A model generated the notes under the pieces. The model did not search any database. It was given only the letters and a program-made list of their open reading frames with translations, and was not told where the DNA came from. Positions 22,617 through 35,649 of a stretch of 64,000 nt of DNA are shown here, piece after piece. Origin of the DNA: Abelmoschus esculentus (taxonomy: Eukaryota > Streptophyta > Magnoliopsida > Malvales > Malvaceae); NCBI GenBank assembly GCA_035048815.1, contig JAUCBN010000034.1, positions 8,410,737 through 8,474,736 on the forward strand. Reading direction: 5' to 3'. Within the stretch, counting starts at the first letter, position 1. Every line of letters begins with the position of its first letter. A program made the translations under genes and the position numbers.

Positions 22617-25600
22617 ATAACCCCCTCGACTCAGCCTAGAAGAAACCTAACTAGAAAGAGCTATACAAAGAATATCAGAGCAAATCTGGGTAGACTTACA
22701 CCGATAAACGACTTTATTTTTTATTTTATCTTGTCTAGATGTTTTATGGTTCCTAAGTTTTCATGCATTGATTCCCTAGAGTCGCAAGCGTAGAGGAATT
22801 CAAATACAAGCTCATTTAGTATAAAATACACGAAAAGAACCAATTTTAAAATCTTCATAAATTCAAGAAAGAAAACTAAAATCGAGTTTACCATCTTGAA
22901 ATTAAGTTCATTGCATGGTTCTTGGTAAAATTTTAACACAAAATAACATTCATAGCTCATACAATTGCATCTACAAGGTTCAGGGACTAAAATGTAAAGA
23001 AAACAAAACTTCATTTCAGGCCATTAACTAACATACCCGTTACCTATACCGATATAGTTTTCAGCCGTATTGATAAACCTACGTGGCAGGGATCTCGTAT
23101 TGGTACTCATTAAAGCTTGTACTAATACATGGGTTTGGTATGAAAAAGTAGATTTCCAGACCTATCGACCCATATCGATACACTTGTCTAAAATCAAAAG
23201 GGGTTATCGATACACGAGAAAGGTGTACCGATAAGCCTGCTTTATCCAAGCAGTCTTTGCCGATACTGACCCTTCGATACAAATACCTCTTTACTTAACT
23301 CACTATAAACAACAACCAAAAACACCTTAATCAACCATATAACAGCCTCTAACACCATTAATCATCTATTAAACATAGTTAAGGACTTTAGAACTAATGG
23401 TTAACCATTCAACACACATCAATCATGAGCATATCATCAAGATACTTTAAATGCATAATTTCTCGTAAACAATTCCACGTAATTATTCAAACCTCAAATT
23501 AACCTAGTACATTATAAATCATATTTCAAGTCCAAAAAATGCCAAAATAACATCTTCTCAAACCTAAACCAAGCATTCAAAAATTAAATGACCATTTGTG
23601 AGACAATCGACCAAACTATGTAAAAACAATATAGGTCAACAAGTCCAAAACAGATATCATACTTGCTTTATTAGGGAGTTTAACATACATCTCCCAAAAA
23701 TCAACTAAGCACCCTCATTACTATTATTATCTAATCAAGAACCACAAACATTGAGAAACCAAGTCTTTCCTAGATCACTTGCCCTTGCTTCCTTGATTTA
23801 GTTAATTATCTACATTAATGGACACAAAACAAAAGCGTAAACACTCAAAGCTTAGTGAGAAAAGCTCTAAAATCAAAATACCAATAATGTAGTGAAAAAC
23901 CATTTCAAAACCACATTACAAACTCATTTAAATTATCTTCAAAAACTTTATTATCATGCCTCGAATGTTATACACTTTTCATCAATAAAACCAACATGTT
24001 CAAATACTTGTAACAATGCATCATTAATCACAAAAACTATATTACTAACCTCTATTTATGCCTTACTAAGCATAACTATTGATATGATCCTAGTTGTAAA
24101 ATTCTGAATCATATGTGTTACCCGATCGTGGTTTGAGTAAGAGCTTTGAAAGACGTTTGTTATGGCAAGTAAGTTGTCTTCGAAATTAGGGATGTGAAGC
24201 TTTTGGGGCAATTTAGTTGTTGAGACAATTGGGTTTAAGATATGAATGGATAGTATTGAAAATTATGGTAGCAAAATATATGGACGCAGAAGATAATAGT
24301 GTTGGCGTGGGTTTTATAGGTTTGCCAAAGATGATGGATTATGACTCGGTAGCTATGTAGAGCTAAGAACCAATAATATAAACTGATGGAATCGAAGTGA
24401 TAGAAGGTGGAACGTGACCCACTAGCTATAGAGAGCTAGGAACTAATGCTATAAACAAATGAAATGGATATAATGCAACAAGAATATACATGAAGTCGAT
24501 AAAGTTCTTGTAGAAAAATAAAAAGAGAACACTCTTGAAATTTAATATAAGATCAAATTTATTATTTTAAAATGGAATAGATTGCCTATTTATAGTACTT
24601 ATAGACAGGATATGAAGAGTCTTACAAAGGAGATAATTTCTTTATCTTAATTCTAATAAAAACTCATGAATGTATTGTTTCTTATCTTCTCTCATAATAG
24701 CTAAAAATTTTAAGAGTCTATGATATTTTTGACATTCTCTAGACTGAATCTAAGGGAGAGGACTCTTGCACTTTCATGACTTGCTCACTCATGTAAATTA
24801 GATGAAGACAACATAGAATGTATGTGGACATCCTATATGTTCAAAGGAAAGAGTCTCTTACAATTCCAAGCTCATCATCATGTAATTATATTTCTTGAAT
24901 TGTCTTGATGAAGACAATAAAGTAGACCTTCAAAGCATGTCTCCTTATAGAATATAAAAAACCTACAAAAGAGATAATAATGAGGGTCTTCAATTAAGTG
25001 ATAAAGATAGCTTTTAAGGTTTGTATTCTTTGTATAATTTGGATAATCTCTCCAAATGGTTGATAATGATAGACTATATTTGTTTGTATCTCATGCATGC
25101 ATTTTCCATAATGAAATTTCAACTTGTATTGTCCTCAATAAAACGAACATATCTTAAGCTCCAGATATCAAATTAAGGTGATTTAAAAGGCATTGGAAAG
25201 CTAAGAAATGAAGGAATAAACTTCAAGAAGAATTCAAGACTTAAATCAGTCTACATCCAATTCAAAATTGACGATCAATATGACTCATATTCCAATTTGA
25301 TGTGATTGTTTATCTTCCTCCATGCACTTTAATTGAACAACATGCTTATTGAATACAATAGAATTTTATGCAAACTTTAAATACTCGTACAAATGCATAA
25401 GTAAAAGATAAAATAAGCAATAACTTCCTTAAAAATATCCTTGAATATCTTCGTGATGGTGGAGGTTCCTCCTTCAGATTGAAACACACCTTCATAAATA
25501 TGACCTTAGTTTGAACATCCTAGATTAAGGAAGAATAAACATCTTGAAGCTTATTGAATGTAAACAAATTGAATCGATCAAACGATCTAAAAAAGGTTGT

Positions 25601-27058
25601 AAAAATAATATAAGGACCGTAATTGTGCTCACATCAATTACTATATGCTAAGCTTAAGAAGAAACATGCATAAATACCCAATATGAAACGTATAACATTC
25701 CAATGATGCATTAACAAATATATTAGCTTAATGTATTTATAAAACAATTGTTAATTGAGTTTGAGAGAGAAAATCACTTTACTTAATTTCGAGCCATAGA
25801 CCAACAGCTCAATCTTAGTCAGACTCCCAATAAATGTTTTTAAACCATTGAAAGGTTGTAAACTTATTTTCATTCACTGACATGCAAAACTTTGATTCGT
25901 CGACGCGAAATCAAGCATCCAAGGCCTTCAAATTCTCATCGATCCTCACAGAAAATCCTCACAGATCAACATCATTTACAATGATACTACAATAGATCCT
26001 CACAGATCAACATCGTTACCTCCCAAAAAAATCCTCCACAACAACAAAAAAACGACAGCTAAATATCTCTAAACCTTACACAGCCCTAACCAAACATCAT
26101 AGCATCATCTTCATCATCATTTTATACTTAAAAATTAGATCCAAATTAATCTATTACTTCCAGCAACCCAACAACTAATATAACTCCACAAAAACTCAAA
26201 TCTAACACCCTAAATAACAAAAGATTAAGGATTTACTTTAACAAATCAACTTAATGAATCAATTATGCACCCAAAATATAAAATAAATTTTGAATTAATC
26301 ATAAAAAAAACAAAACTATCTCCCTATTTTACTATTTTATCAAAATCTCCCACAAAATTGATTATTTCAACAAGATATCATCAAAATAAGTTTAGAAACC
26401 AAAAAATAGAGATTGAACACTGAAATTTTTAATAAAGAACTAAAAAACAAAGGAGCTCACGGACCTCACCCTAGGATTTCTTCCTCAAATTGCTTGTTAG
26501 AAATCTAGAAAAACACAAAATTAAAACATGTTAAATTAATCTTTTAAGATAGGATCAAAGTCAAAATTAAAGATAATGATTCACCTCTTAAAATTGATGA
26601 AAATATTGATATTTGGCTGAGAGTAAAATGAGAGAAAAATGGTATAAAATTTATTTTAGGAAAAATAACTACCTTTGGATATTTTAATCCTAATTAAATC
26701 ATTTAAAATACATGCTTATTATTAAATCGGGAGGGAGAAATCACCATAAAAATAATGGTAAAATAATTCTTTATAGATTCTAAGTATTTGACCTCTTTTA
26801 ATTTTGTTCTTTAAAACAACGTTTTTAACAATTATATTTTGGTCACCAACCAAAATGTCACTCTTCCAATAATAATTTTCAAAATTTATTCTATCAATAG
26901 GTTTTATATAATAAAACATGATTTTTAGACATTTTTTTTCATATTTTTTCCTTTATGAAAATTTATTCGACCCAAAATTCGACTTGAATCCCTATTTGGT
27001 CTACCTGATCGACCCGTTTACCCTCTAAACGAATAGGCCGTAAACATGGGGAGTTACA
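22617..27058 (-). repeat. Second Tekay-like LTR remnant, minus orientation, with an insertion
   Basis: It begins ATAACCCCCTCGACT at about 22617, a diverged form of the LTR end at 11668, and shares the ACACCGATAAACGAC-type segment that follows. Pseudo-palindromes of the TATCGATA type occur at 23040-23290. The far side ends with GGGGAGTTACA at 27058, which in minus reading is a TGTAACTCCCC LTR start. Between about 24119 and 25800 an unrelated dispersed repeat interrupts it. No coding region is recognised. Confidence 0.45.
24290..25800. repeat. Dispersed repeat R, copy 1
   Basis: About 1.5 kb of AT-rich non-coding DNA, alignable in the same orientation to 44750-46150. Shared landmarks are AGCTA...GAG(C/T)TA(A)GAACCAA at the start, a TATTTATAGTA(C/T)TTATAGGCA-like block, and AATTAAGGTGATT(T/C)AAAAGG near the end. 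No ORF or terminal repeat is obvious, so the element class is unknown. Confidence 0.55.
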
Positions 27059-28225
27059 AAAATACTAGGTATTCTTAAAAAAAATACTTGACCTGAGAAT
27101 GGATGAGTTGGCTTTGGGCCGATTTTATTAATTTATTATATACCTAATCTGACTAATTTTAATATATATTTTTATTTTCGATTTCTTAATATTTTTATTT
27201 AAAATTAAATTTAAATCTCTAAATTGTTCTTGTATTATATACTTTTAAGTTTAAAATTTTAAATATATTTTTATTAATTTGCTAATGCCGAAAAATGATA
27301 TTAATATTTTTAATGTCATTTTAATGATAAATTTTAATAAATATGTATGTATATATACAAGTATTCTAAAATTAATTTTAAATTATTAATTTTTATGTTT
27401 GGTCATGTATTATAAAATTTTAAATTTTATGTGTTTAATATCTGTGCTTTTTAATTTTAAAATAAAAATATATATAAATCGGGTACTCATTATTCGATAA
27501 TCAGAAACTCAAATTTTTTGGGTACCCAATTTAAATAGGCCGGGACACGAACCAAAAATTTAATACCTGAAAATTAGATATACGGTAATGAGCACCCTAC
27601 TTCTAACAATGTTATCTCTTTAAGTTTAGACATAAGTCTATCGATATATCTTATCCTTAATTTTTGTGTTTTTTATATTTAAATCATCTTAATTTTTTTT
27701 TTTTTTTTGCATAATATCATAAAATGACCTTAATGTTATAAACAATTTAATATGACCCGATAAAATAACATATCAATACAAAATTAATTTTATATTTTAT
27801 AAAATTTAATAAAATTATTATCATTTTATCAAGTCTGTTATATCAACATGTACAACTATGTAAATTTAACATGTCATTCCAATCATTTACCGTTAGAGAC
27901 TATTTGGACCCGAGGATTAGAGTATTAAAATGATCATCCAACAACTATTTTTTAGCACTATACCATTTTTTGTTACGAGGGTAACTCTTAATTTGAACTT
28001 AGAAGATGAGAATGGTCAGACAAATTACTTCCAAACTCGGGAAAATAATTTAACATAAATATTTTTTTTAAAATACCATAGATCTAACATTTCATACCAA
28101 AGAGTTGGAATAAAATAATGATAGGCAGGAGAATACAAGCAAAACAATAGAGTCTTAACAAAATTAGTTTTGACGAACCAAAACAGCACCCTAAAGAAGA
28201 AAATGTGGTCTTCAACGAAGTTAGT
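27059..28225. other. AT-rich intergenic DNA downstream of the RABE1 gene
   Basis: Poly-A/T tracts and short simple repeats only. The last 100 bases or so should contain the RABE1 3' UTR. No transposon signature or ORF is supported. Confidence 0.5.
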
Positions 28226-30683
28226 TCACTGCCCGCAGCATCCTGATTTTTGAGCATTTGCCGCAGCCCCTCCTGCCTGGTCTGGTTGGTTGATCTTAAT
28301 CGTCTGTGGCTGCAATGTGGAACGACATGTACGAATTAGCATAAATGGATTTGCATAATCAATGGTTAATGCAAAAAGAGACCATACCTCAGCCTTTGAG
28401 TCAGTATCGGCAAGTCTTTGCTTAATATCTCGTGCTATCGAAAAGAAAACCTCCTCGACGTTTAAGTTTGTTTTCGCACTCTGCAAAATAGCGGCTCTTG
28501 AGCATACAGGAAATATACAACGAAACATTGGAAAAGCAACTACGACATCTGCAGTAAAATTACATACAGTCTCAAAGAACTTGATGCCATATTCATCAGC
28601 AAGAGCTTGGCCCTTTGAGGTAGGGACAGCCTGAAAGATAAGTTAAGAATCAGGGCGAATATGACAAACAGAAGGTAAACAAAAAAGCGTAGGAACATAA
28701 TCACACATGAAAACAGAAGAGAAGAGAAAGAAGCAAACCCTTTTGCTTTCATCCATGTCAGCCTTATTGCCCACCAGAACCTTGTTGACATTGTCCGAAG
28801 CATGCTGTTCAATATTACGAATCCAATTTCTAATGTCTATGCCAAAAAAGGAGTTTCAAATCACTTGTAATGGGGAATGAATAAAGTTTCAAATCATCAG
28901 ATAAGTAGTATTTTTCAAATTTCAACATGATAGTATGCAAACTTTGACGGAAACATTAAACATTTCTAAAGATTCAAAGATGGACAAGATCACAAGAGCT
29001 GTATGTATTCAAAATTTAAATGATAAAAAGTTCAATACTTACTATTGAAAGATGACTCGTCAGTCACATCATACACCAGTAAAATACCCATGGCTCCACG
29101 GTAGTAAGCTGCAGAAAATGAAGATGTTACATGATTTATCTGTACACCACAAAAGACTCTGGAAGAAAATAAAATCTTAATGTATTAGAGAGATTAGACA
29201 TCTAGACTTACAAAAATGAAATGAACACTGCATGTACCCCATAAAGGTAAAACAAGATGAGTAACTTAGAAGAAAGGAGCAAGCAGTCATGTTTTGGGGT
29301 GTGAAAGAAAAGACTATGCAGAGTTGCAGACATAAATTTCTCACCACCATTAGAGCTAATACTAATAGAAAATATCTTTAATCTGAACATTGAGTAACAC
29401 GAATCCAGAAAATAATAAAGGCTACACATTTACAATTTCATTCCTGACCACCTGTTCTTTGTAATTTTAGTTTCAGGTCCTGTCATAGAATAGAGAGTAT
29501 AACAATGGTGGGCAGGAAAACGTGAAACAATGGAAGCATAAAAACTCTCAGTTTCCTAACAGAAAACACCAGAGCCGTTATTGAATATAATAATAATAGT
29601 GAGAACAAATGGTAACTCATATTACACAACGACAAACACACAGCAAACAGGCTTGAGTGATAAAAATGACGAAGTCATGCAATGAAATCATTTTTATCAA
29701 CCATAGATGTCATATTTCTGATTAGACATGTATCTAGCCAGTGACACCTCCAAAGACCCAAAACTAACCAGTTGTAATTGTTCGAAACCGCTCTTGCCCA
29801 GCAGTATCCCAAATCTGCAATTTGATCCTTTTTCCATCAAGCTCAATTGTCCTTATCTTAAAGTCAATTCTGCAAAAGTAAATGCAGCCTTTAAACAAGT
29901 AACAATAGTATGAAGACCACAGCACTGCAATAAGAAAAAAAAAGCTACCCAATTGTCGTGATAAAACTTGTAGTAAATGAGCCATCTGAAAACGCAAAAG
30001 GAGGCAACTCTTACCAACACCTGCCAACCACTCAAGAGTATAAGAAAATAGAGTTATCGAGAATCGAATTCAGAAGTGGAGAATATCAATAAAAACTCCT
30101 CAAAATCACTATTCACTACAATATCACATATAATCCCCTTACAGACAATTATAACTATTTATAGCAGTCAATCATATAAATCAAAAACCGATTTCCTAAT
30201 GAAAATGAACAAGCTACAACTCAAATATTCAGCATCAGTAATGCTAATCGAGACAGAATTTCCATGACAATAAGCCATATTAAGATGGAATAGATTATCA
30301 AATTACAAGATAAAATACAAGATCAAAATATCATTCGTAAGGAACTAAAACAGACTTCTGAACCCCACCCCCCGGTCTCGAATCAACATTGCATTAAGAT
30401 CATCTGTAAACCTAAATCAATTTGAATCTAAGGCAATGGTCTTGAAATGCATATTACAATCTCCTGTCAAGGTTTTCCATATTTAGGAAATAAAAATAAT
30501 AATAATAACTGCTAAATATCCCAAACATTTCTCATGAAAAACGTAGGTTTAAAGAGTAGATCCAATTTCAAATCAATATCAAGAGAAAAACAAAGAGAAA
30601 AAGAAGTTACCGCTATCGCCGATTAAAAGCAGCTTTATGAGGTAATCGTAATCTGCTCGAGCTCTTGCAGGTGGAGCAGCCAT
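28226..30683 (-). CDS. RABE1: RABE1 (Rab8-type) small GTPase, eight coding exons, one-base deletion in exon 2
   Basis: Ras-superfamily GTPase of the plant RABE/Rab8 group, which acts in post-Golgi traffic to the plasma membrane. Coding exons on the minus strand: 30611-30683, 29949-30020, 29769-29869, 29043-29108, 28739-28836, 28568-28630, 28388-28480, 28226-28309, all with GT...AG introns. Visible motifs are the P-loop GDSGVGKS (split by intron 1), TTIGIDF (switch I), WDTAGQE, NKAD, ETSAK and a C-terminal GCCGQ for geranylgeranylation. The expected length is 216 residues, usual for RABE1. The exon sum is 650, one short of a multiple of three: exon 2 has four Ts (29989-29992) where the family reading frame needs five, just after the LLLRF segment. 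As printed the protein would be truncated. It is either a recent pseudogene or a homopolymer error; everything else is intact, so I favour the latter slightly. Confidence 0.93.
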
Positions 30684-30990
30684 GAAAATAGAAGAAATTT
30701 ATCGAAAACAAACCCTACAATAACGAGAGAGAAAATCGGCGTTAAAATGAAAGCAAAAACGGTAAAAGTGATAGAAATAATTTTTTTTAATTTTATTCGA
30801 TGAATTGAACGGATAGCATACCGGATCTGGTCGTCAGTACCGGCCGGACGTTGAAGAAAACCTCTTTTTCTTTTTAAAGAGAATTTTTTTTTTTTAAATG
30901 ATTGGGCTTTCTTAAAGCTGTTTGTTAAACGGCACTGATTAGTCGGAGATAGACGTGCTGCCATTCTGGCATCTAACACCGACGATGCAG
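30684..30990 (-). promoter_or_regulatory. RABE1 5' UTR and proximal promoter
   Basis: A likely 5' UTR intron lies at 30715-30821 on the minus strand (donor CCG|GTATGC, acceptor TTGTAG|GGTTTG), leaving a short leader of about 31 bases before the ATG. The transcription start is probably upstream of 30822. No clear TATA box is seen. Confidence 0.45.
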
Positions 30991-31260
30991 CCGGTCAAAA
31001 TATTTTACTTTATAAAGTTAATTCCACAATGCGGTCATAAACTATTAATCATATTTTAAATTAATTCCTAATTTTTTTGAATGTTTACATTTAGTTTCAT
31101 CTTTAAAATATTTTTTAAATTAATTCTTAAATTTTTAAATATTACAAGTTTATCTTCAAACTATTGTTGATGTTATATTTTACCATTATATAATACACAT
31201 AACTGGTTAAATGATAACTAATTATCTTTTTAACGATCAGTAACAAAAGGTAAGAGGAAC
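30991..31260. other. AT-rich intergenic DNA
   Basis: Nothing recognisable; simple A/T-rich sequence upstream of the RABE1 promoter. Confidence 0.4.
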
Positions 31261-32866
31261 TGTTGGTGTAATACACCAACCTGACATTGGGGAACTCACT
31301 CGGCCCAAAATCTCACATCGGGTTGCTCGGAATCTCACTTCGAGCTAATATACTCGGAATCTCACATCGAGTCTTCACTCGGAATCTCGCATCGAGTGGG
31401 GCTCGGAATCTCACATCGAGCAAAGTCATCACCCGGAATCTCATATCAGATGATCTTCGATACATCACCCAGAACCTCACATCGGATGGTCTTCATTGTG
31501 TTGCAACACTATCACTCACTGGGTATCCAGATCCCACCAAACAATGACACAAACCACACAAGACGATCCACGTAAGATCTTACATCAACAATACCTCAAC
31601 CAAGCCAAAATCAAGCATACAAGTATAATTTCTTATATCGAAACCCATATTACCAATTTCAAGTTTCATTAATCACTTATGGCTTAAACGAATCATGTGA
31701 ACCCATAACACGAAATATGGAACCTCCTAACTCAAGCCTTAAAATTTTAGGCAGATTGCCCAGGTGTATCGATAAGCCTATATAAAGGGTATCGAAATGC
31801 ACAGTATTGAAATGATTCCCTTGTGTTTCGATACACTCTAATGTTGACTTAAGACTAAGGGAGACCAACCCGTATCGATACACCTATATGGGGTATCGAT
31901 AAGGCTCCTTGTTTCGATACGCCCCAAAGGGGGTATCGAATCGAAATGTTTGGTTCTGAAACATGAGCAAGGCGTTCCAATACGTCTGCCTTAAAAGCCT
32001 ATTTTTTTCTCTCTACGGTATCGATAACCCTGTAGAGGGTATCGATACCCCTACACGAAAATGCAAGTTTGCAACTTAAATTTCTTAACAACCTTAACCA
32101 AAGCCGACCCAATCAATCCCAAAACGTTCCTACTCATTATTGAAGTAGTTTAAGTGAGTTTCTAATCGATTTTAAGCATACAAAAGCTCTATCCTAGCCA
32201 AACCATCACATAGTAAATTAAGCATGCCACAATGATGATGTACATGAAAATGCAAAGGATTTGGAAGTGTATCAACCTCTAAAACAAGCTGAAGAAGCTC
32301 CACAACAAACTCTTAAGCCTTCTCTTTGCCCAAGCACCTTGATGGTTGTTCTTGTTCTCCAACTACAAAGAAGAATACCAAGAGGTTACTGCATTATCTA
32401 GGTGATTTGAAGCTAAAACACCCTTTCAAACACATTAAAACCCTTCTAAAATCCTATTCTTGTTCAACAAAAAACCACCCAACCAAAACCCAACTTCCAC
32501 CATTTGAAATAAAGCTTACCTTGAATGATAGATCTCCCAAAGCCTAACATAACACCCTCAAGCAGCAAAACATGATTTCACAAACCAAGCTCCAAAAACT
32601 AACCTTGGTTATGGTGTTTGGGGGAGGAAATGGATGTAAGAATGGATGAAGAAAGAAGTGAAGAGGTGAGATTATTCCTCTGCAAAAATGCAGAAAATTA
32701 AACCTCTCTTTTCTCATTTCCAACACCTCAATTAGCCTTTTACCATTCTACCCCAAACCCTCTTTCAAACAAGCCCAACAACAACCCTTGAGCCCAACAA
32801 GCCCAACTACGAGGCCCACAACCTCGGGTTAACCTGACTTCAAGTCCTGAAACTCGAGTCGTGACA
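31261..32866 (-). repeat. Probable gypsy LTR relic with tandem repeats, minus orientation
   Basis: In minus reading it begins TGTCACGACTCGAG (32866) and ends near CCCAATGTCA (about 31283). Six to seven degenerate repeats of CTCGGAATCTCACATCGAG lie at 31318-31500. TATCGATA-type palindromes, the signature of the chromovirus LTRs in this window, lie at 31750-32065. No flanking duplication could be matched, so the ends are tentative. Confidence 0.45.
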
Positions 32867-32992
32867 GTTGGATACCACAACCCTTCCAAATTTTAAAAAT
32901 TAAAAAAAATCATATGTTGGTATAATAGTAATATTATTATTTAGTTCCCTAAAAAATATATAATTCATTGTTGACTCTATAAATTTAAATAT

Positions 32993-32997
32993 GAATC
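32993..32997 (+). repeat. Target site duplication of Sire-like element (left)
   Basis: GAATC precedes the LTR start TGTTGAGAT and recurs at 36695-36699. Confidence 0.9.
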
Positions 32998-34042
32998 TGT
33001 TGAGATATTGATTTTGATATAATAATTGAAAAATGTTTTGGACTAATTTGAAAAGAATTCAAAAATGATTATTATGTTCAAACAACTTGAAAATAAGTTT
33101 GAAAAGTTTTTGAGATGTTTTAGAAGTGTTTGAAACGTTTTTAAAATAGTCAAAATTGTGTTTTAAATGAAAGTTTCGAAACCTCTTGTAAAAGGTTTCG
33201 AAACCTCTCAAGGCAATCTCAAACATTTCGCTACTGGAATGAAAGTCTCGGAACTTTTAGCAAAAAGTTTAGGAACTTTAGTAGAAAAGTTTCGAAACCT
33301 TGATAAAGGTTTCGAAACCTTAGACCTGTAACGGCTATATTTTTGAATTGCTTAAAGGTTTCAAAACCTCTAGTCAATGTTTGGAAACTGTTTTGCAAAA
33401 GTTTCGAAACCTCTGTAAAGGTTTCGAAACCTCTGTGTAGGTGAAAATTTAATGCTCAACTTTTTGACTTCCCAACGGCTCCAAAACATCCCCAACGGTC
33501 ATAAACGGCTAGAATATGATTCCACACTATAAAAGCATGCTTGGGAAACTTGAAGATGGTTAGAGACAACATCCAAGAAACATGATCAAGAGAAATTGAG
33601 TTTAAATCTTCATTTTCCTTTTCTCTTGTACATAGTCTTAAGAGAGTGATTTTATTGTAAATCTTGTATTCTCTTGTGAGCTTAATTATGTAAACACCCA
33701 CCTTTGTGAGGTACTTAGTTTACCAAACAAATCCCTTTGTAAAAGGAGAGGTTCTAGTTTAGCCTTAGACAAAAACTAGAGTTGGTTCTATCTTAGCCAA
33801 GTCCAAAAGATAGGGTTGTGACGGTTATCCCTTGAACCGGTAAAATGGTTGAGTTCATTAGTGAATTGGTTGAAATCCTTAGTGGTGTGCTAAGGTAGTG
33901 GATGTAGGCGTGGTCGAACCACTCTAAAATCGTTGTGTTCTTTGTCTCAATCTTTCGATTTTAGCAAATTCAATCAAGAACCAAAAACAACCCTCTTGAC
34001 GGTTTTCGATGATCGATTCGAGCTTGCGCATCAAGTATAACA
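32998..34042 (+). repeat. 5' LTR of Sire-like element
   Basis: TGTTGAG...ATAACA. It carries three spaced pairs of the palindrome GTTTCGAAAC (33174/33195, 33290/33307, 33402/33419), giving an internal period of about 115 bases. Confidence 0.92.
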
Positions 34043-34044
34043 AT

Positions 34045-34056
34045 TGGTATCAGAGC
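34045..34056 (+). promoter_or_regulatory. Primer binding site, initiator tRNA-Met
   Basis: TGGTATCAGAGC two bases after the 5' LTR, the standard copia primer site. Confidence 0.9.
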
Positions 34057-34126
34057 TTCGTCTCCATCGATTCAGACTAACATCCGGGAGTAAAGATCCA
34101 TCGCTCGAAGTCTATCGTTCAAGAAA

Positions 34127-35014
34127 ATGGCTTGCTTTGAAGAAGGCCGCTCTATCACGTGTCCTCCGCTCTTCAAAGGAGAAGCTTACTTCCAATGGAG
34201 CAATATCATGAAATATTTCATCCTTTCCTTTGATATTGATGTTTGGATGATTATCGTACAAGGATATTTGGAAGCTCCAAAGAAGAAGAAGAAAATGAGT
34301 GTAAAAGACACAAAGAATGAACAACTCAATGCAAAGGCTATGCACACTCTTCTTTGTGGCCTTGATGAAGAGGTTTCCAAGAAGGTCTCCACATGAAAAA
34401 GTGCAAAAGATATATGGGAGAAACTTGAGAGACCTTATGGCAAAGAAGAAAAGAAAGATGGAATCCCATCAAGTACAAACCTTCTCCAAACAACCAAGGT
34501 AGAAGGTGTTATGGCTCTCGATGAGCCCGAGGTATCATCTAACTCTAGTGAGCTTAATTCTTACTCTTTTAATGAGTTGCAAGATGCCTACGATGAATTA
34601 TTTTTGGAATTTGAGACCATGAATTCCAAATTTAAGAAAATAATTTCTAAAGTTGAACTTGAAAATGATTTTCTTTTGAAATCAAAATTGGAATTTGAAA
34701 ACCAAATTACCACTTTGAAAAATGATTTAGAGTTTTCAAATTTGAATAATAAAGCTTTAGAAAAAGAAAATTTTGATTTAAAAATTAAGCTTGAAAGCTT
34801 AATAAAAGAAAAGTAAATTATTTTAAATAATTCATCTTGTCCCATAATGGCAAAATGCTCACATTGCCATTATCATGGTCATTCCTTGCATACTTGTCCT
34901 ATAAAGAAGAAGAAATCTTATAGGATTAGACAAGTATGGGTTCCTAAGGGAACAAAAGACATTGCACTTAATGTAAATGGATCCAAAGCAATTTGGATAC
35001 CAAAATCCAAATAA
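34127..35014 (+). pseudogene. Copia gag with two in-frame stops
   Basis: A single frame from ATG at 34127 to TAA at 35012-35014, broken by TGA at 34394-34396 and TAA at 34814-34816. The N-terminus (CPPLFKGEAYFQW, then DVWMIIVQG) is the copia gag fold. The middle (34550-34810) is a Glu/Lys/Leu/Asn-rich coiled coil. The C-terminal part carries a CCHC knuckle (C-x2-C-x4-H-x4-C, 34856-34897). It would package element RNA. No downstream protease or pol exists. Confidence 0.8.
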
Positions 35015-35379
35015 ATGTCTCTTGTAGGTGTGTTGGAGCAATGAAAAGAAATGCAAAGACATGAAAGTGCTCTAGTCACACAAGTGAAGAAGATGGGTAA
35101 CCTCTAAACTTAATGTCTTTGATTATATGTTATTTGGTTGCCTATTTTGTTGATAAATGTGCATGTATCATTACTTACCTTTTTTTCTAAATACATGACA
35201 TTTTATGATGCTTTATGCATATGAGTCACATTGTTTCATTCTTGTGTTTGCATAAAGATTTAAAGTCTTGGATAAATTGAATTTTTCATGTGTTCTTAAA
35301 TTGATTTATTTTAATATAACATTAAAATCCAATATCTTTTAAGTGTCAAGCTTTTGAGCCTATTTTTTTGGAATGCTTT

Positions 35380-35649
35380 AAGTAAGGGGGAGCTATTTTA
35401 AACAAAACTTATTTAAAAAAAAATCTCTATTGTTATGAGCTTTGAAATTTTCAAACTTTGTTTGAACCATTTTTGATATAACAAAAAGGGGGAGAATGTT
35501 TTAAAAAATTGGTTTTTTCAAATGAATAAGGGGGAGCATTAATTTTTTCAAATCTTTAATTCTCTTATTCAAATTTTTGTTTAGCAAAGGAGGAGCAATC
35601 TCAAAAACAATTTTTCAAGTTGGTTTTATTATATCAAAAAGGGGGAGAT
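35380..35649 (+). promoter_or_regulatory. Cluster of five polypurine tracts
   Basis: AAGGGGGAG or close variants occur near 35385, 35488, 35528, 35588 and 35639; the last abuts the 3' LTR. Such multiple tracts are a reported Sirevirus feature. Confidence 0.75.

Noticed and set aside
34127..34816. Two separate small host genes in the Sire-like interior
   Set aside because: They are in one frame separated by a single nonsense codon and lie between matching LTRs; together with the knuckle they form one gag.
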